A stretch of DNA of 64,000 bases from Paenibacillus sp. An7 (GCF_009870785.1 NZ_WTWX01000001.1:392065-456064); one strand, 5' to 3'; shown: positions 1 to 8,657, counted from the stretch's first letter. The notes: generated from the sequence alone by a model not told the origin. Numbers and translations: made by a program.

Positions 1-828
1 CATGTGACCCGTGCTGCTGAAGAGTTACATATGGCACAGCCCGCATTAACCAAAGCAATTCGTCAGTTGGAAAAAGAACTGAATACCCCTTTGTTTGATC
101 GACTGGGTAAATATATACGTCTAAATGAGAATGGAAGAATTTTTTTAAAGTATGCGACAGAAGCTTTACAGCTGCTCGAGGAAGGTAAAAAGCAGTTGCA
201 AGATACAACAGATGGTAAAAAAGGTTCTGTTCAGCTGGCAATCGACGTACATACTCAAGATGTTCCCGAACTTATTATGAAGTTCAAAGAGAGTTTTCCC
301 GAGTTTGATGTAGCCATTGTGCCTTATGTAGAGGGAAGTTATCATCATGACCTGTGCTTGACTAGTATGCCGGTCATACCGCAGACGATGGAAAGAGTTT
401 GTTTATACAATGAGGAACTCCTTCTAGCCCTGCCGGATTCTCACCCGCTTGCCAGCCTAGAGACGATTCATCTGCAAGCGGTTAGGTATGAATCCTTTAT
501 AATGGCCCCTGGTTCAAGCAGCCTGCGTGTCATTACAGACCGTTGTTTTGCAATGGCCGGCATACAGCCCTCTATCGCATTAGAGAGTGAGGACCCCCTT
601 CTTGTAGAACGTATGGTTGCCGCAGGTCAATTACTTGCGATCGTCCCTGCGAGATCCTGGACCTCATCTGCTTATACAGGTATCGTGCTGCGCCGCATTG
701 TGAATGCCGGCAGTTCAAGAACGGTATCGCTATGCTGGATGAAAGGACATTATTTATCTTGTGCCGCGGAGAGGTTTAAAGAACTAGCGATACAGCATTA
801 TAAAGAAAAACCCTCAGTAACGGTCTAA
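1..828 (+). CDS. LysR-family transcriptional regulator (5' end outside window)
   Basis: This is a DNA-binding regulator with an N-terminal LysR winged helix-turn-helix (residues running TRAAEELHMAQPALTKAI) followed by a substrate-binding-like effector domain. The frame is open from base 1 (cat gtg acc reads H-V-T-R-A-A), and LysR proteins normally have about 15 to 20 residues before this point, so the true start lies upstream of the window. The C-terminal effector domain appears complete and ends at an 18-residue tail before the stop. The stop codon lies inside a bidirectional terminator shared with the convergent glcU-like gene. The target genes and effector cannot be told from here, since LysR targets are often divergent and would be outside the window. 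Confidence 0.9.
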   Translation, partial: HVTRAAEELHMAQPALTKAIRQLEKELNTPLFDRLGKYIRLNENGRIFLKYATEALQLLEEGKKQLQDTTDGKKGSVQLAIDVHTQDVPELIMKFKESFPEFDVAIVPYVEGSYHHDLCLTSMPVIPQTMERVCLYNEELLLALPDSHPLASLETIHLQAVRYESFIMAPGSSSLRVITDRCFAMAGIQPSIALESEDPLLVERMVAAGQLLAIVPARSWTSSAYTGIVLRRIVNAGSSRTVSLCWMKGHYLSCAAERFKELAIQHYKEKPSVTV

Positions 829-849
829 GACCTTACACTGAGGGTTTTT
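806..849. terminator. Bidirectional terminator, LysR gene / glcU
   Basis: A perfect 13-bp stem (806-818 with 837-849, core CCCTCAGT/ACTGAGGG) has A-runs on the left and T-runs on the right, so it can end both convergent transcripts. A second small stem, GGTCT/AGACC, sits inside the loop. The left arm overlaps the end of the LysR reading frame. Confidence 0.85.
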
Positions 850-852
850 GTT

Positions 853-1707
853 CTAGGACTTTGAGATTCCGAGCAGAACTGCAGAAATAATAATAAGAAT
901 AATTCCGATAGAGATAAATACGAGTTGTCGTTTTGTCTTATGCTCTTTTAATATAAAGATCCCGCCTAGTGTAGCTACGACTACACTCATTTGAGAAAGG
1001 GTAAAGCTTGTAGCCACCCCGACTTTATCTTGAGAGATAAACAAGAACATATTCCCCGCTGCCCAAATAAGGCCCGGTAAAATATTTTTCAGTGCATAGG
1101 TGTTAAATGGTTTTTGTTTTGCCGTGAGGACGATACCGCCAATCACCATTCCGATCCCCTGCGGAAGCAGCACATCCCAACCATCTACTCCAAATAAACG
1201 AACGATAACAACATAGACAAGATAACCAAAGGTAGATACAAGTAATATAAGAATACCTTTTTTCAAGTTTCCTTTATCGTCGTCTTTGTCGTTTTTTCCT
1301 TTAATGGATGTAAAAACTACTCCGGTAACAATAAGTACGAGTGCAATGATTCCTAATGTGACGGATTTCCCTGAATTCCATTCGTTAAAGATAAAGGCCC
1401 CAAATAACGTCGTCGCCACCAGCTGCATACCGGTAGATATAGGCAGTGTTTTGGAGACACCCATCACATCAATCGTTTTTAGCTGTCCACCTTGTCCCAG
1501 AACCCAGAAGAACCCGGAAATGAGACCAATGATTATTGTCTTCATATCCAGATGAACCGGATCATATATGTATAATCCTACCGAAAATAGCAAAGCACCT
1601 AACGTAGTTCCGAGCGTTTGGGTGTAAGGTCCTCCCCCAATCTTCACATTAACTAAAACAAGACTCCCCCAGAATATAGCGGGTAAGATTGCATAAAAAA
1701 TATCCAT
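853..1707 (-). CDS. glcU: GRP-family glucose/ribose uptake protein (GlcU/RbsU type)
   Basis: This 284-aa integral membrane protein has about ten hydrophobic segments and the typical glucose/ribose porter (GRP) opening FYAILPAIFWGSLVLVNVKIGG. The family carries out proton-coupled, PTS-independent sugar uptake in Firmicutes; glucose and ribose members are hard to separate by eye, so the symbol is tentative. The length is standard for the family. An AGAAGG ribosome site lies 9 nt before the ATG. No glucose dehydrogenase gene, the partner of glcU in Bacillus, is next to it. Its promoter region carries a perfect 23-bp inverted repeat at 1744-1795, and it ends at the terminator shared with the LysR gene. 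Confidence 0.8.
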   Translation of the reverse strand: MDIFYAILPAIFWGSLVLVNVKIGGGPYTQTLGTTLGALLFSVGLYIYDPVHLDMKTIIIGLISGFFWVLGQGGQLKTIDVMGVSKTLPISTGMQLVATTLFGAFIFNEWNSGKSVTLGIIALVLIVTGVVFTSIKGKNDKDDDKGNLKKGILILLVSTFGYLVYVVIVRLFGVDGWDVLLPQGIGMVIGGIVLTAKQKPFNTYALKNILPGLIWAAGNMFLFISQDKVGVATSFTLSQMSVVVATLGGIFILKEHKTKRQLVFISIGIILIIISAVLLGISKS

Positions 1708-1743
1708 ATTCCTAATCCTTCTCTCTATATAAATATCAAAGAA

Positions 1744-1795
1744 ATGTCTTTAAAGGTTCATAATTATATACGTAATTATGAACCTTTAAAGACAT
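1744..1795. promoter_or_regulatory. Perfect 23-bp inverted repeat over the glcU promoter
   Basis: Bases 1744-1766 and 1773-1795 are perfect reverse complements with a 6-base spacer (TATACG). The arms begin ATGTCTTTAAAGGTTC. On the minus strand the centre contains TATAAT with TTTAAA 16 bp upstream, so the repeat seems to cover the glcU promoter itself. There is no T-run on either side, which argues against a terminator. A dimeric repressor or activator site is the simplest reading; a cruciform or RNA hairpin is the alternative. Confidence 0.6.
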
Positions 1796-1865
1796 GCTCA
1801 ATATTATGTAAACAAATTTATTGCTTTTGAATTAGGTAATTAGAAAAGAAAATGAATTCAAAAAA

Positions 1866-1902
1866 AAGACTGCATTTTCTTTTGATAAGAAAATGCAGTC
1901 TT
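1866..1902 (-). terminator. Terminator of the DoxX-like gene
   Basis: A perfect 16-bp stem (1866-1881 with 1887-1902, AAGACTGCATTTTCTT) has a 5-base loop and is followed on the minus strand by a long T-run. It lies directly after the stop of the gene at 1911-2258. Confidence 0.85.
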
Positions 1903-1910
1903 CCTTTGGC

Positions 1911-2258
1911 TTACGATATATTTACAAGGTTCATGCTCACAATAACAAAACAGATCATCATTAAGGTAACAGAGGGTAACACTCCCGACATGGATCCTTT
2001 GCCGAATTTTATCTGCATAATTATCACCGATGCCGTCAAAATTGCAAGATAAAAAGCTGCTGCTGCTCCAAGCAAGAGATTTAAGCTGCCAATAAAGAGT
2101 AAAATAGCCCCTACCATTTCTAAGATTCCCATCACATAACGAAACCACTTCGGCAAGCCAAAACTTGTATATTTGCCAGCTGCCTCTTCGGATATCAATT
2201 TACTCATCCCCAGCAACAAAAACGTGATGCCTGTTCCCACCTGTAGTACTGTTGTCAT
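1911..2258 (-). CDS. DoxX-like small membrane protein
   Basis: This 115-aa protein has four predicted membrane helices and the DoxX/MauE-like pattern: a first helix ending GMSKLI, then a loop with GLPKWFRYVMGILEMVGAILLF and two further helices. DoxX-family members are small inner-membrane proteins, some acting with quinone or thiol redox systems, but this one has no neighbour that would fix a role. An AAAGGAGATC ribosome site precedes the ATG. It is transcribed alone, with its own terminator downstream. I am sure of the family and make no functional claim. Confidence 0.75.
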   Translation of the reverse strand: MTTVLQVGTGITFLLLGMSKLISEEAAGKYTSFGLPKWFRYVMGILEMVGAILLFIGSLNLLLGAAAAFYLAILTASVIIMQIKFGKGSMSGVLPSVTLMMICFVIVSMNLVNIS

Positions 2259-2287
2259 TGTAGATCTCCTTTGTGTTCCTTATCACA

Positions 2288-2809
2288 TTATGATAAAACT
2301 TCCCATCGATGCTGATTCTTTTCTAATTTTGGATGCGTAAATTTAGGATGATCAACGAGAATCAATCTAATCTTAGTGATCCACTCATCAAAAAAAGGAT
2401 AAGAAGCAAAACAATTCGCATATTCGCTTGACAGCATTAGAAAAAAAGGACCTTTGTACTTCTCGGTTACATGTCGTAGTGCCGATTCCATAGGTGTATA
2501 TTTTTTTCTTTTGCCTTCCCAGTTCTCCACAGTAATCATGCTATCATTCTGTTCTCTTTTCCATTCATGCAACCGGTCTTCTCTTTTGTATAACGGAAGA
2601 ACTGGGTGATTCGTCATCCGTTTTACTGTCGCTTCATGCAATGGATAGAGAATAAACTTTGTGAATTTACGTTCCTTTACGGTTTGTAATGCAATAGATA
2701 ACTGTATATCTGTTATTTTCTCAAAATCATCATAATAGAGCAGTGATCCTTTATACGTTTCCTTCGGTGGTTCGTAACCAAAAGGTACTGCGTGTACTTC
2801 TCTTGCCAT
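2288..2809 (-). CDS. Unknown cytosolic protein, 173 aa
   Basis: I do not recognise this protein. It starts MAREVHAVPFGYEPPKETYK and contains an alternating hydrophobic stretch (KFTKFILYPLHEATVKRM) and a C-terminal half rich in aromatic residues, with no membrane segment or signal peptide. An upstream in-frame ATG exists at 2854, but the ribosome site AAGGGAG lies 8 nt before the ATG at 2809, so I use the shorter form. It lies between the DoxX-like gene and a two-gene membrane-protein unit, all on the same strand, and may be part of the same transcript, with gaps of about 30 to 55 nt. Confidence 0.6.
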   Translation of the reverse strand: MAREVHAVPFGYEPPKETYKGSLLYYDDFEKITDIQLSIALQTVKERKFTKFILYPLHEATVKRMTNHPVLPLYKREDRLHEWKREQNDSMITVENWEGKRKKYTPMESALRHVTEKYKGPFFLMLSSEYANCFASYPFFDEWITKIRLILVDHPKFTHPKLEKNQHRWEVLS

Positions 2810-2863
2810 TATAAACTTCTCCCTTCTATCCCTACTCACTATCCGTTCTAACAAGTACCTATT

Positions 2864-3505
2864 CTATAAGTATGGATCACTGCTCTCCATATTACTCGCA
2901 TCCTTTTCTTGTTCTTGATGTACCCCATGATATGCCTTAGCCAAGCGAAACAACAGCCGAATCAATAAGAACATAAAAAATACGTATAAGACAGCATAGA
3001 TCGTCATAACAACTTCCCATTCTTGTTCCAAATTCATAATAAAAGGATAAAAAAATTGCTGAAGGACAAGTAAGCTAATAAACGCTTTGCGTCTAATTAG
3101 GAATGCCTTTTCCAGTGACGGGTTACTCATTTGTTGCCATATCGATAGTTGCCCAAGCGAAGTAAACAACAGCACAATCATCAGTAAATTGACTAAGGAG
3201 GAAACCTGCCCATATACAATGGAGATCAGAGATATGTCTTGCGACCACAGCCCCCTATTTATATTCGGAATCCAACCTCTTATAAACGATTCAATAAAAA
3301 GAATAAACGTAATCCATTTTACTTTTTGAAAAAGAACCGACTCTGCTTCTAAAGAAGACAGCGAGTATAAAATGAGTACATATCCTAACAAATCATTGAA
3401 AATATCAAAATTCATGATATTAAAATCCAATATGAGCAAGGTAAATCCCCATGCCATTAGGCGAAGTGCTTTTTCACTGACCTGCTGAGTTGAGAGGTTG
3501 GTCAT
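2864..3505 (-). CDS. Unknown multi-pass membrane protein, 213 aa
   Basis: The protein has five to six hydrophobic segments (for example MAWGFTLLILDFNIM near residue 18 and YAVLYVFFMFLLIRLLF near residue 170) and a short charged C-terminal tail. No catalytic motif is visible and I do not recognise the family. Its start overlaps the stop of the gene at 3502-4362 by 4 bases (ATGA), so the two are translationally coupled and probably work together at the membrane. Confidence 0.6.
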   Translation of the reverse strand: MTNLSTQQVSEKALRLMAWGFTLLILDFNIMNFDIFNDLLGYVLILYSLSSLEAESVLFQKVKWITFILFIESFIRGWIPNINRGLWSQDISLISIVYGQVSSLVNLLMIVLLFTSLGQLSIWQQMSNPSLEKAFLIRRKAFISLLVLQQFFYPFIMNLEQEWEVVMTIYAVLYVFFMFLLIRLLFRLAKAYHGVHQEQEKDASNMESSDPYL

Positions 3506-4362
3506 TTCCCTGCACCCCCATCTCGCACAATTGTTTTAATTTCATCCGATGAATAATAAAAATGGTTGCTTGTCAGGAGATCGTAAACTATTTTGGAACC
3601 GTCTGGTAATCTAAAATGAACTAAAATTCCTACGGAATAAGAGATAAACCCATCTTTCGCAAGTCTCGGTTCTATAGACGCATACTGAAAATGGATGCTA
3701 TCGCCTTTTTTAACCTGTTTAGGGTATGTAACTTGATCATACGGTTTGCCATACACACGAAGCTGGAATAAATCGTTTAATTTATCGGTATGACTTAATT
3801 CAATTTTCTCAAGTACTGCATCTGAGTTCATCTCAAACACATCATATCCCGAACCGTCAGAAGAAGATCCCCCGTGAATGAAGGCTAAATTCTGTGATTT
3901 CTCTGGATCGGCACGGAAGATAAGTTCACCAATCGGAACCTGTTCCGAGGTGCCATCATCATAATTTACAGTTATGGTGTTAACGATGAGTTCTTTATTC
4001 TGATCAGGTAAATACTCTAGATCTTTTTCGGTGAATTCAAAATGCATTTGGTATGGCGACTGATACTTATAAGATGCTCTTTCCTTTTTGGCATAAGATT
4101 CCTTATTAAATTCTTCGATCAAGATAGACTTCACTTTCTTTCCCGGTCCCTTGTTCTCCAAGTAATCAATTTCCATCCAATTTGTTCCTTTAAAAATCGT
4201 TGTCGTCAAATAGTGGGTAGGAAAAACAGGTTTCTTAAGCTGCATACTGTTGTAATACCCGATGTTTCCCGCCCATAAGATTAGCAAAATAAATAATAGC
4301 CCTAATCCTATAAATGTAGTCTTACGCTTCCTTGATGAATGGATCAGTTCTTTGTACTTCAA
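3502..4362 (-). CDS. Unknown single-pass membrane-anchored protein, 286 aa
   Basis: The protein has a short basic N-terminus, one membrane helix at about residues 17-36 (FIGLGLLFILLILWAGNIGYY) and a soluble domain of about 245 residues that should lie outside the cell. The soluble part is rich in beta-strand patterns and looks like a binding or sensor domain, but I cannot name it. The start codon is TTG, preceded by AAGGAAGG. It is coupled by a 4-base overlap to the downstream multi-pass membrane protein, which suggests a two-component membrane complex. Confidence 0.6.
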   Translation of the reverse strand: MKYKELIHSSRKRKTTFIGLGLLFILLILWAGNIGYYNSMQLKKPVFPTHYLTTTIFKGTNWMEIDYLENKGPGKKVKSILIEEFNKESYAKKERASYKYQSPYQMHFEFTEKDLEYLPDQNKELIVNTITVNYDDGTSEQVPIGELIFRADPEKSQNLAFIHGGSSSDGSGYDVFEMNSDAVLEKIELSHTDKLNDLFQLRVYGKPYDQVTYPKQVKKGDSIHFQYASIEPRLAKDGFISYSVGILVHFRLPDGSKIVYDLLTSNHFYYSSDEIKTIVRDGGAGK

Positions 4363-4691
4363 TCGTGTTCTTCCTTCCTTCTCATCGCATAATATTTTGT
4401 TACGTCATCTTCTGATCCAAAAAAATGGATAGATGAGCATGATCAGCATTAAACAGCCAATCAGCCATAAGCAGCTTTTGCATCGACTGTTTTAGTAAAC
4501 ATCTTATATAGTACCATAAAGGAAGAGCATGTAGAGAGACGCTTTCACCACCCATTAGAAAATGAGGAAAGATAGGTACTGTAATTCCTATTAACCACAA
4601 AAAAAGGCAGATCAAATTGAGGTCCATTTGATCTGCCTTTTCAACTGCATTCCACTCAACCATACATGATTCAGTACATTTGCATAATTAT
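4363..4691. other. Intergenic region downstream of the efflux gene
   Basis: This 329-base stretch contains the efflux-gene terminator (4602-4641). The rest has an open minus-strand frame (4400-4663) that runs through that terminator and lacks a ribosome site. A second minus frame just upstream of 4384 would encode a hydrophobic tail (CLWLIGCLMLIMLIYPFFW) without a start codon. This may be the decayed end of a membrane-protein gene, but I could not connect the frames convincingly. Confidence 0.35.
4602..4641 (-). terminator. Terminator of the DHA2 efflux gene
   Basis: A perfect 16-bp stem (4602-4617 with 4626-4641, AAAAGGCAGATCAAAT) has an 8-base loop and a minus-strand T-run of eight. It lies about 50 nt after the efflux gene stop. 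Confidence 0.85.
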
Positions 4692-6221
4692 TTATTTTCC
4701 CTTTACCGTTGCCGTTCCTGTTATAAGTTCCGTCTCGCTGTGTGCGGAAGAAGCTGTACTCGTTGCTGTCTGTCCTGCCACTCTTTTCACGAATAAAGCA
4801 AGAAAGAGACCGAGACAAGCGAGAATTAGTCCAATCTTAAATCCGTCCATTACCCCCGTAGTCATCGCTGCATTCAGTTCAGCCGTTCCAGGATTCGCTA
4901 TGCCGCTTAGCGCTTTCTTCTCCCCATTCTGCATGATCGAGATGAAGATTGCTGCTCCGAGAGCACCTGACGTTTGTTGCAGCGTAGTCAGCACCGCTGT
5001 CCCATGCGGATATAACTCTGCAGGAAGAGCATTTAGTCCATTAGTCTGAGCAGGCATCATAATCATAGCAATAGATATCATTAAGAACGTTTGAAGAATG
5101 GCCACGAGCCAAGCAGACTGCAATGGCAGCAATAAGAAACAAGTGATGGTAGCAATCATAAGGAGCATCCCAGGCAGAAGAAGCACCCGCGGCCCATATT
5201 TATCGAATAATTTCCCCATAACTGGCGACATGAGCCCATTCAGGAGTCCGCCAGGTAACATGACAAGTCCAGTCATCAAAGCACTATAAAGCATCACTTC
5301 TTGCAAATAAAGAGGTAAAACGAGCATCATAGCAAACATGGTCATCATTACGATGATGGATAATACAACTGCAATAGAAAACATTGGATAGATAAATACC
5401 TTCATATCCATAACAGGTGCGGTCAACTTCATCTGTCTCCACACAAAGAGAGCAAGAGATATAGCGCCAATTGCGATAATAAAAATCACATAACTCTGGA
5501 TCGCTGTGCTGCCGCCTTCCCCCATACTACCAAATCCGAATACAATTCCTCCAAAACCAATCGTAGACAAAATAACGGAGAACACATCCAGTTTCGGTCT
5601 GCTTGTACTGGTAACGTTTCGCAGCTTCATAAATCCGAAGATCAGTGTTAGGGCTACGATCGGAGCTACCAAGATAAATAACCAGCGCCATGATAAATGC
5701 TGCAGTATAAAACCAGATAATGTCGGTCCAATGGCGGGTGCAAACATAAGAACAAGTCCAATCAGTCCCATCGCAGCTCCTCTGCGTTCGATTGGAATGA
5801 CAGCCAAGATAATATTCATCATCAGGGGTATGAGCACAGCGGTGCCTATGGCTTGAATGACCCTTCCTAAGAGAAGATTACCGAAGCTTGCACTGACTGC
5901 GGCAAGGACTGTCCCGATTAGAAACAAGGTCATTGCAGATAAATATAGTTGTCTTGTTGAAAACCGCTGAACTAAATACGCAGATACGGGGATCAGTATA
6001 CCGATGACAAGCATGTAGCTAGTCGAAAGCCACTGTGCCAGGTGAGGTTCAATACTCAGGTCACCCATGATTTGAAATAAAGCTACATTCAGCAGTGTCT
6101 CGTTAAGAATCGCGACAAAGGCACCCGATAATAAAACAGCAAGAAGCAAACCAACTTTCGGTGAGTCATAACTCTTATTCTCGTTGTTATCTGCCGTATC
6201 ATTCAGTGAAGTTGTATTCAA
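4692..6221 (-). CDS. DHA2-family drug:proton antiporter (EmrB/QacA type)
   Basis: This 509-aa major facilitator protein with about 14 membrane helices would export drugs or metabolites using the proton gradient. Family features seen are the early ATLNETLLNVALF-like segment (AILNETLLNVALFQIMGDL), LAQWLSTSYMLVIGILIP and the motif-C-like GPTLSGFILQHLSWRWLF. Length and helix number fit the 14-helix DHA2 branch (EmrB, QacA, LmrB). The start is TTG with GGAGG 7 nt upstream. No TetR or MarR regulator is adjacent, and the 468-base upstream gap is shared with the divergent nrdD. The substrate cannot be predicted. Confidence 0.85.
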   Translation of the reverse strand: MNTTSLNDTADNNENKSYDSPKVGLLLAVLLSGAFVAILNETLLNVALFQIMGDLSIEPHLAQWLSTSYMLVIGILIPVSAYLVQRFSTRQLYLSAMTLFLIGTVLAAVSASFGNLLLGRVIQAIGTAVLIPLMMNIILAVIPIERRGAAMGLIGLVLMFAPAIGPTLSGFILQHLSWRWLFILVAPIVALTLIFGFMKLRNVTSTSRPKLDVFSVILSTIGFGGIVFGFGSMGEGGSTAIQSYVIFIIAIGAISLALFVWRQMKLTAPVMDMKVFIYPMFSIAVVLSIIVMMTMFAMMLVLPLYLQEVMLYSALMTGLVMLPGGLLNGLMSPVMGKLFDKYGPRVLLLPGMLLMIATITCFLLLPLQSAWLVAILQTFLMISIAMIMMPAQTNGLNALPAELYPHGTAVLTTLQQTSGALGAAIFISIMQNGEKKALSGIANPGTAELNAAMTTGVMDGFKIGLILACLGLFLALFVKRVAGQTATSTASSAHSETELITGTATVKGK

Positions 6222-6539
6222 TTGTTCTCCTCCATCCCATTCTATCTATATATATAAATCCGTTTACCTCCTTCATTGAAGGTGAGGTATTCAGACTAAT
6301 GTAAGGAGTAAGGATCGTGACTTATCGCACTGCTACAACATAACACATCCCAGTTTCTTCTGCATCTGTATTTCCTATCTATAACTGTTTTTTAATTATT
6401 TTAATTATTTGATTTATAAAACATTTTCCCTTCATTTTTTATGTTTTTTTCACCTCATATTGCTTAGCGTTTCCTCCCCTGATGACAAGGGTTAAGGGAC
6501 TTTTTTGAGTTTCTGGATAGGATTCTACGCACGCTAATC

Positions 6540-6555
6540 TGTGATTTTTGTCATA
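6540..6555 (+). promoter_or_regulatory. Fnr-like box of the nrdDG promoter
   Basis: TGTGA-N6-TCATA matches the Fnr/CRP consensus TGTGA-N6-TCACA at 9 of 10 positions. A -10 box TATGAT at 6578-6583 would put the transcription start near 6589, so the Fnr site is centred about -42, the usual place for an activator replacing the -35 box. No good -35 hexamer is present. Confidence 0.55.
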
Positions 6556-6595
6556 CACTTGGAGTACATCTTGTAGGTATGATACTCAAATAGAT

Positions 6596-6605
6596 CAATA
6601 TATAG
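6596..6605 (+). promoter_or_regulatory. NrdR-box-like core upstream of nrdD
   Basis: CAATATATAG matches the centre of the NrdR box (CWATATATWG). It sits just downstream of the likely transcription start. NrdR sites usually occur in pairs about 31 bp apart, and I find no convincing second copy, so this is tentative. Confidence 0.35.
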
Positions 6606-6689
6606 TATGTATCGCATAACAAAAACATAGAATTCATCCAAAACAAACTACACATAACAGAAAACGGATTTAGAAGGAGATCATTCATT

Positions 6690-8657
6690 ATGGCAAAATT
6701 AGAAGCATTTATACCTAATCCTAAACAAGCAGATGAACTCACAGATATAATGGACCAAATCTTAGGCAGTAAGGACACAGATCTGCTTAGAGAAAATGCA
6801 AATCTGAACGGAGACTCTTTTAGCGGAAAGATGAGTAAAATTGGTTCTGAAACTGCGAAGAAACATGTGATGAAGCACGTCCTTCCCAAACAGGTTGCTC
6901 AAGCAATAACGGAAGGCGAACTTTATGTTCACGACCTTGACCAATATGCGCTCGGTACAACTAACTGCATCTTTATTCCTTTTGATCGGCTTCTAGAACG
7001 CGGTTTTAATACAGGAAATGGTTCTGTGCGAACCCCTCAGTCGATCATGTCAGCGATGTCACTTGTCGCTATTATTTTTCAGTCTCAGCAAAACAGTCAA
7101 TTTGGCGGTGTTTCTGCCAACAAAATCGATTGGGACCTGGCTCCATACGTGGCACGCTCCTTTAGAAAACACTTCCGAAAAGGAAAACAATTATTTGAAG
7201 AATCAGCGGAACTTGATCAAGAATATATCCATATGAATAGCGAACTCGCACAAACGACCTGTCCTAAAGCCTACGCTTTTGCCATGAATGAAACCATTCA
7301 AGAGACACATCAAGCTGCTGAATCCCTTATTCATAACTTAAATACAATGAGCAGCCGGGCAGGCGGTCAAATTCCGTTTACGTCCCTAAACTATGGATTA
7401 TGCACGTCTGCAGAAGGAAGACTTGTATCCCATGCGCTTCTTGATGCTACCATCGCAGGACTTGGCCATGGAGAAACCCCTGTTTTCCCTCAGCATATTT
7501 TCCAATGTAAACAAGGGATTAACCAAGCTCCCGGCGAACCCAACTACGATATTTTTGTAAAAGCGCTCGAATGTTCCAGCCGGAGATTATATCCGAATTT
7601 CGTCAATGTCGATGCTACTTTTAATTTGCCGTTTTATCGTGAAAATGAACCGGATACCATTATTGCTACCATGGGTTGCCGTACGCGTACGATCGCTGAC
7701 CGGTTTGGCCGCAACCGTCAAAGTGGAAAAGGAAACCTCTCTTTTAATACCGTTAACCTCGTGAAGCTTGGCATTGAACATGGGATTGCGCTGCGTAAAC
7801 GGACAGAACCCGATCTGAAAGAATTCTACAAGAATTTGCACCGCGTCATGGAGATTGCTTTAGAAGGGCTGCTGCATAGATACGCTATTCAATCTGTTCA
7901 ACCTGCAAAAGCTTCTGACTTTATGATGCGGGAAGGTGTCTGGGAAGGCGGCGAACATTTGAATCCTGATGAACCCGTAGCTTCCCTGCTGAAGCATGGA
8001 ACATTGTCAATCGGATTTATTGGACTTGCAGAATGTATGAAAGCTTTATACGGAAAACATCATGCGGAAGACGAATTATCCTACAAAGAGGCAGTTCGTA
8101 TTATAGAAACCATGCGGAACTTCTGTGATAAAAAAGGGGATGAATACAATCTGAACATTACCCTGTTTGCTACTCCGGCAGAAGGGTTATCAGGAAAATT
8201 CACCGTTTTGGATCGAAATAAATACGGAATTCTACCTGAAATTAATGATCGTGATTACTATACGAACTCTTTCCATGTTCCTGTCTACTATTCGATCTCC
8301 GCTGCGAAGAAAATTCAGCTGGAAGCACCATTCCATGAGCTATGCAATGCAGGAGCAATCTCTTATGTGGAGCTGGATGGAAATGCTCGTAATAATCAGG
8401 ATGCATTCCGCCGAATTGTACAATACGCGCTGTCTCAAAATATCGGTTATTTCTCAGTCAACCACCCATTAGACCGCTGTCCTTCCTGTGGTTATGAAGG
8501 TGTCATTGGTACGGAATGTCCAAGCTGTGGAATACATGAAAATGACATTCATTTCAGCCGACTTCGCAGAGTAACTGGATATTTAACTGGAGATTACACA
8601 GTTCGATTCAACTCAGCGAAACAAGCAGAAGTCAGAGATCGGGTTAAACATCTATGA
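6690..8657 (+). CDS. nrdD: Anaerobic ribonucleoside-triphosphate reductase
   Basis: This oxygen-sensitive class III reductase makes deoxyribonucleotides from ribonucleoside triphosphates under anaerobiosis, using a glycyl radical. The C-terminus shows the zinc site CPSC...CPSC (Cys597, 600, 610, 613) and the glycyl radical loop RRVTGYL with Gly630; GTTNCIFIPFDRLLERGF and QTTCPKAYAFAM mark the barrel region. At 655 aa it lacks the roughly 90-residue N-terminal ATP-cone (no VxKRDG motif), so allosteric control should differ from the E. coli type. AAGGAG lies 10 nt before the ATG. It overlaps nrdG by 4 bases and is preceded by Fnr-like and NrdR-like sites. Confidence 0.95.
   Translation: MAKLEAFIPNPKQADELTDIMDQILGSKDTDLLRENANLNGDSFSGKMSKIGSETAKKHVMKHVLPKQVAQAITEGELYVHDLDQYALGTTNCIFIPFDRLLERGFNTGNGSVRTPQSIMSAMSLVAIIFQSQQNSQFGGVSANKIDWDLAPYVARSFRKHFRKGKQLFEESAELDQEYIHMNSELAQTTCPKAYAFAMNETIQETHQAAESLIHNLNTMSSRAGGQIPFTSLNYGLCTSAEGRLVSHALLDATIAGLGHGETPVFPQHIFQCKQGINQAPGEPNYDIFVKALECSSRRLYPNFVNVDATFNLPFYRENEPDTIIATMGCRTRTIADRFGRNRQSGKGNLSFNTVNLVKLGIEHGIALRKRTEPDLKEFYKNLHRVMEIALEGLLHRYAIQSVQPAKASDFMMREGVWEGGEHLNPDEPVASLLKHGTLSIGFIGLAECMKALYGKHHAEDELSYKEAVRIIETMRNFCDKKGDEYNLNITLFATPAEGLSGKFTVLDRNKYGILPEINDRDYYTNSFHVPVYYSISAAKKIQLEAPFHELCNAGAISYVELDGNARNNQDAFRRIVQYALSQNIGYFSVNHPLDRCPSCGYEGVIGTECPSCGIHENDIHFSRLRRVTGYLTGDYTVRFNSAKQAEVRDRVKHL

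Larger units (their letters stand above)
6222..6689. other. Divergent intergenic region, efflux gene / nrdD
   Basis: This 468-base region holds the regulatory sites of nrdD at its right end (Fnr-like box 6540-6555, -10 box 6578-6583, NrdR-like core 6596-6605, then AAGGAG before the ATG). The middle is very AT-rich with long T and A runs. I see no small gene and no clear operator for the efflux gene. Confidence 0.5.

Noticed and set aside
1744..1795. Intrinsic terminator reading of the 23-bp repeat
   Set aside because: No T-run follows on either strand, and the DoxX-like gene already has its own terminator at 1866-1902.
4400..4663. Open minus-strand frame of 87 codons after the efflux gene
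   Set aside because: It runs through the efflux terminator, has no ribosome site, and its residues do not look like one protein.
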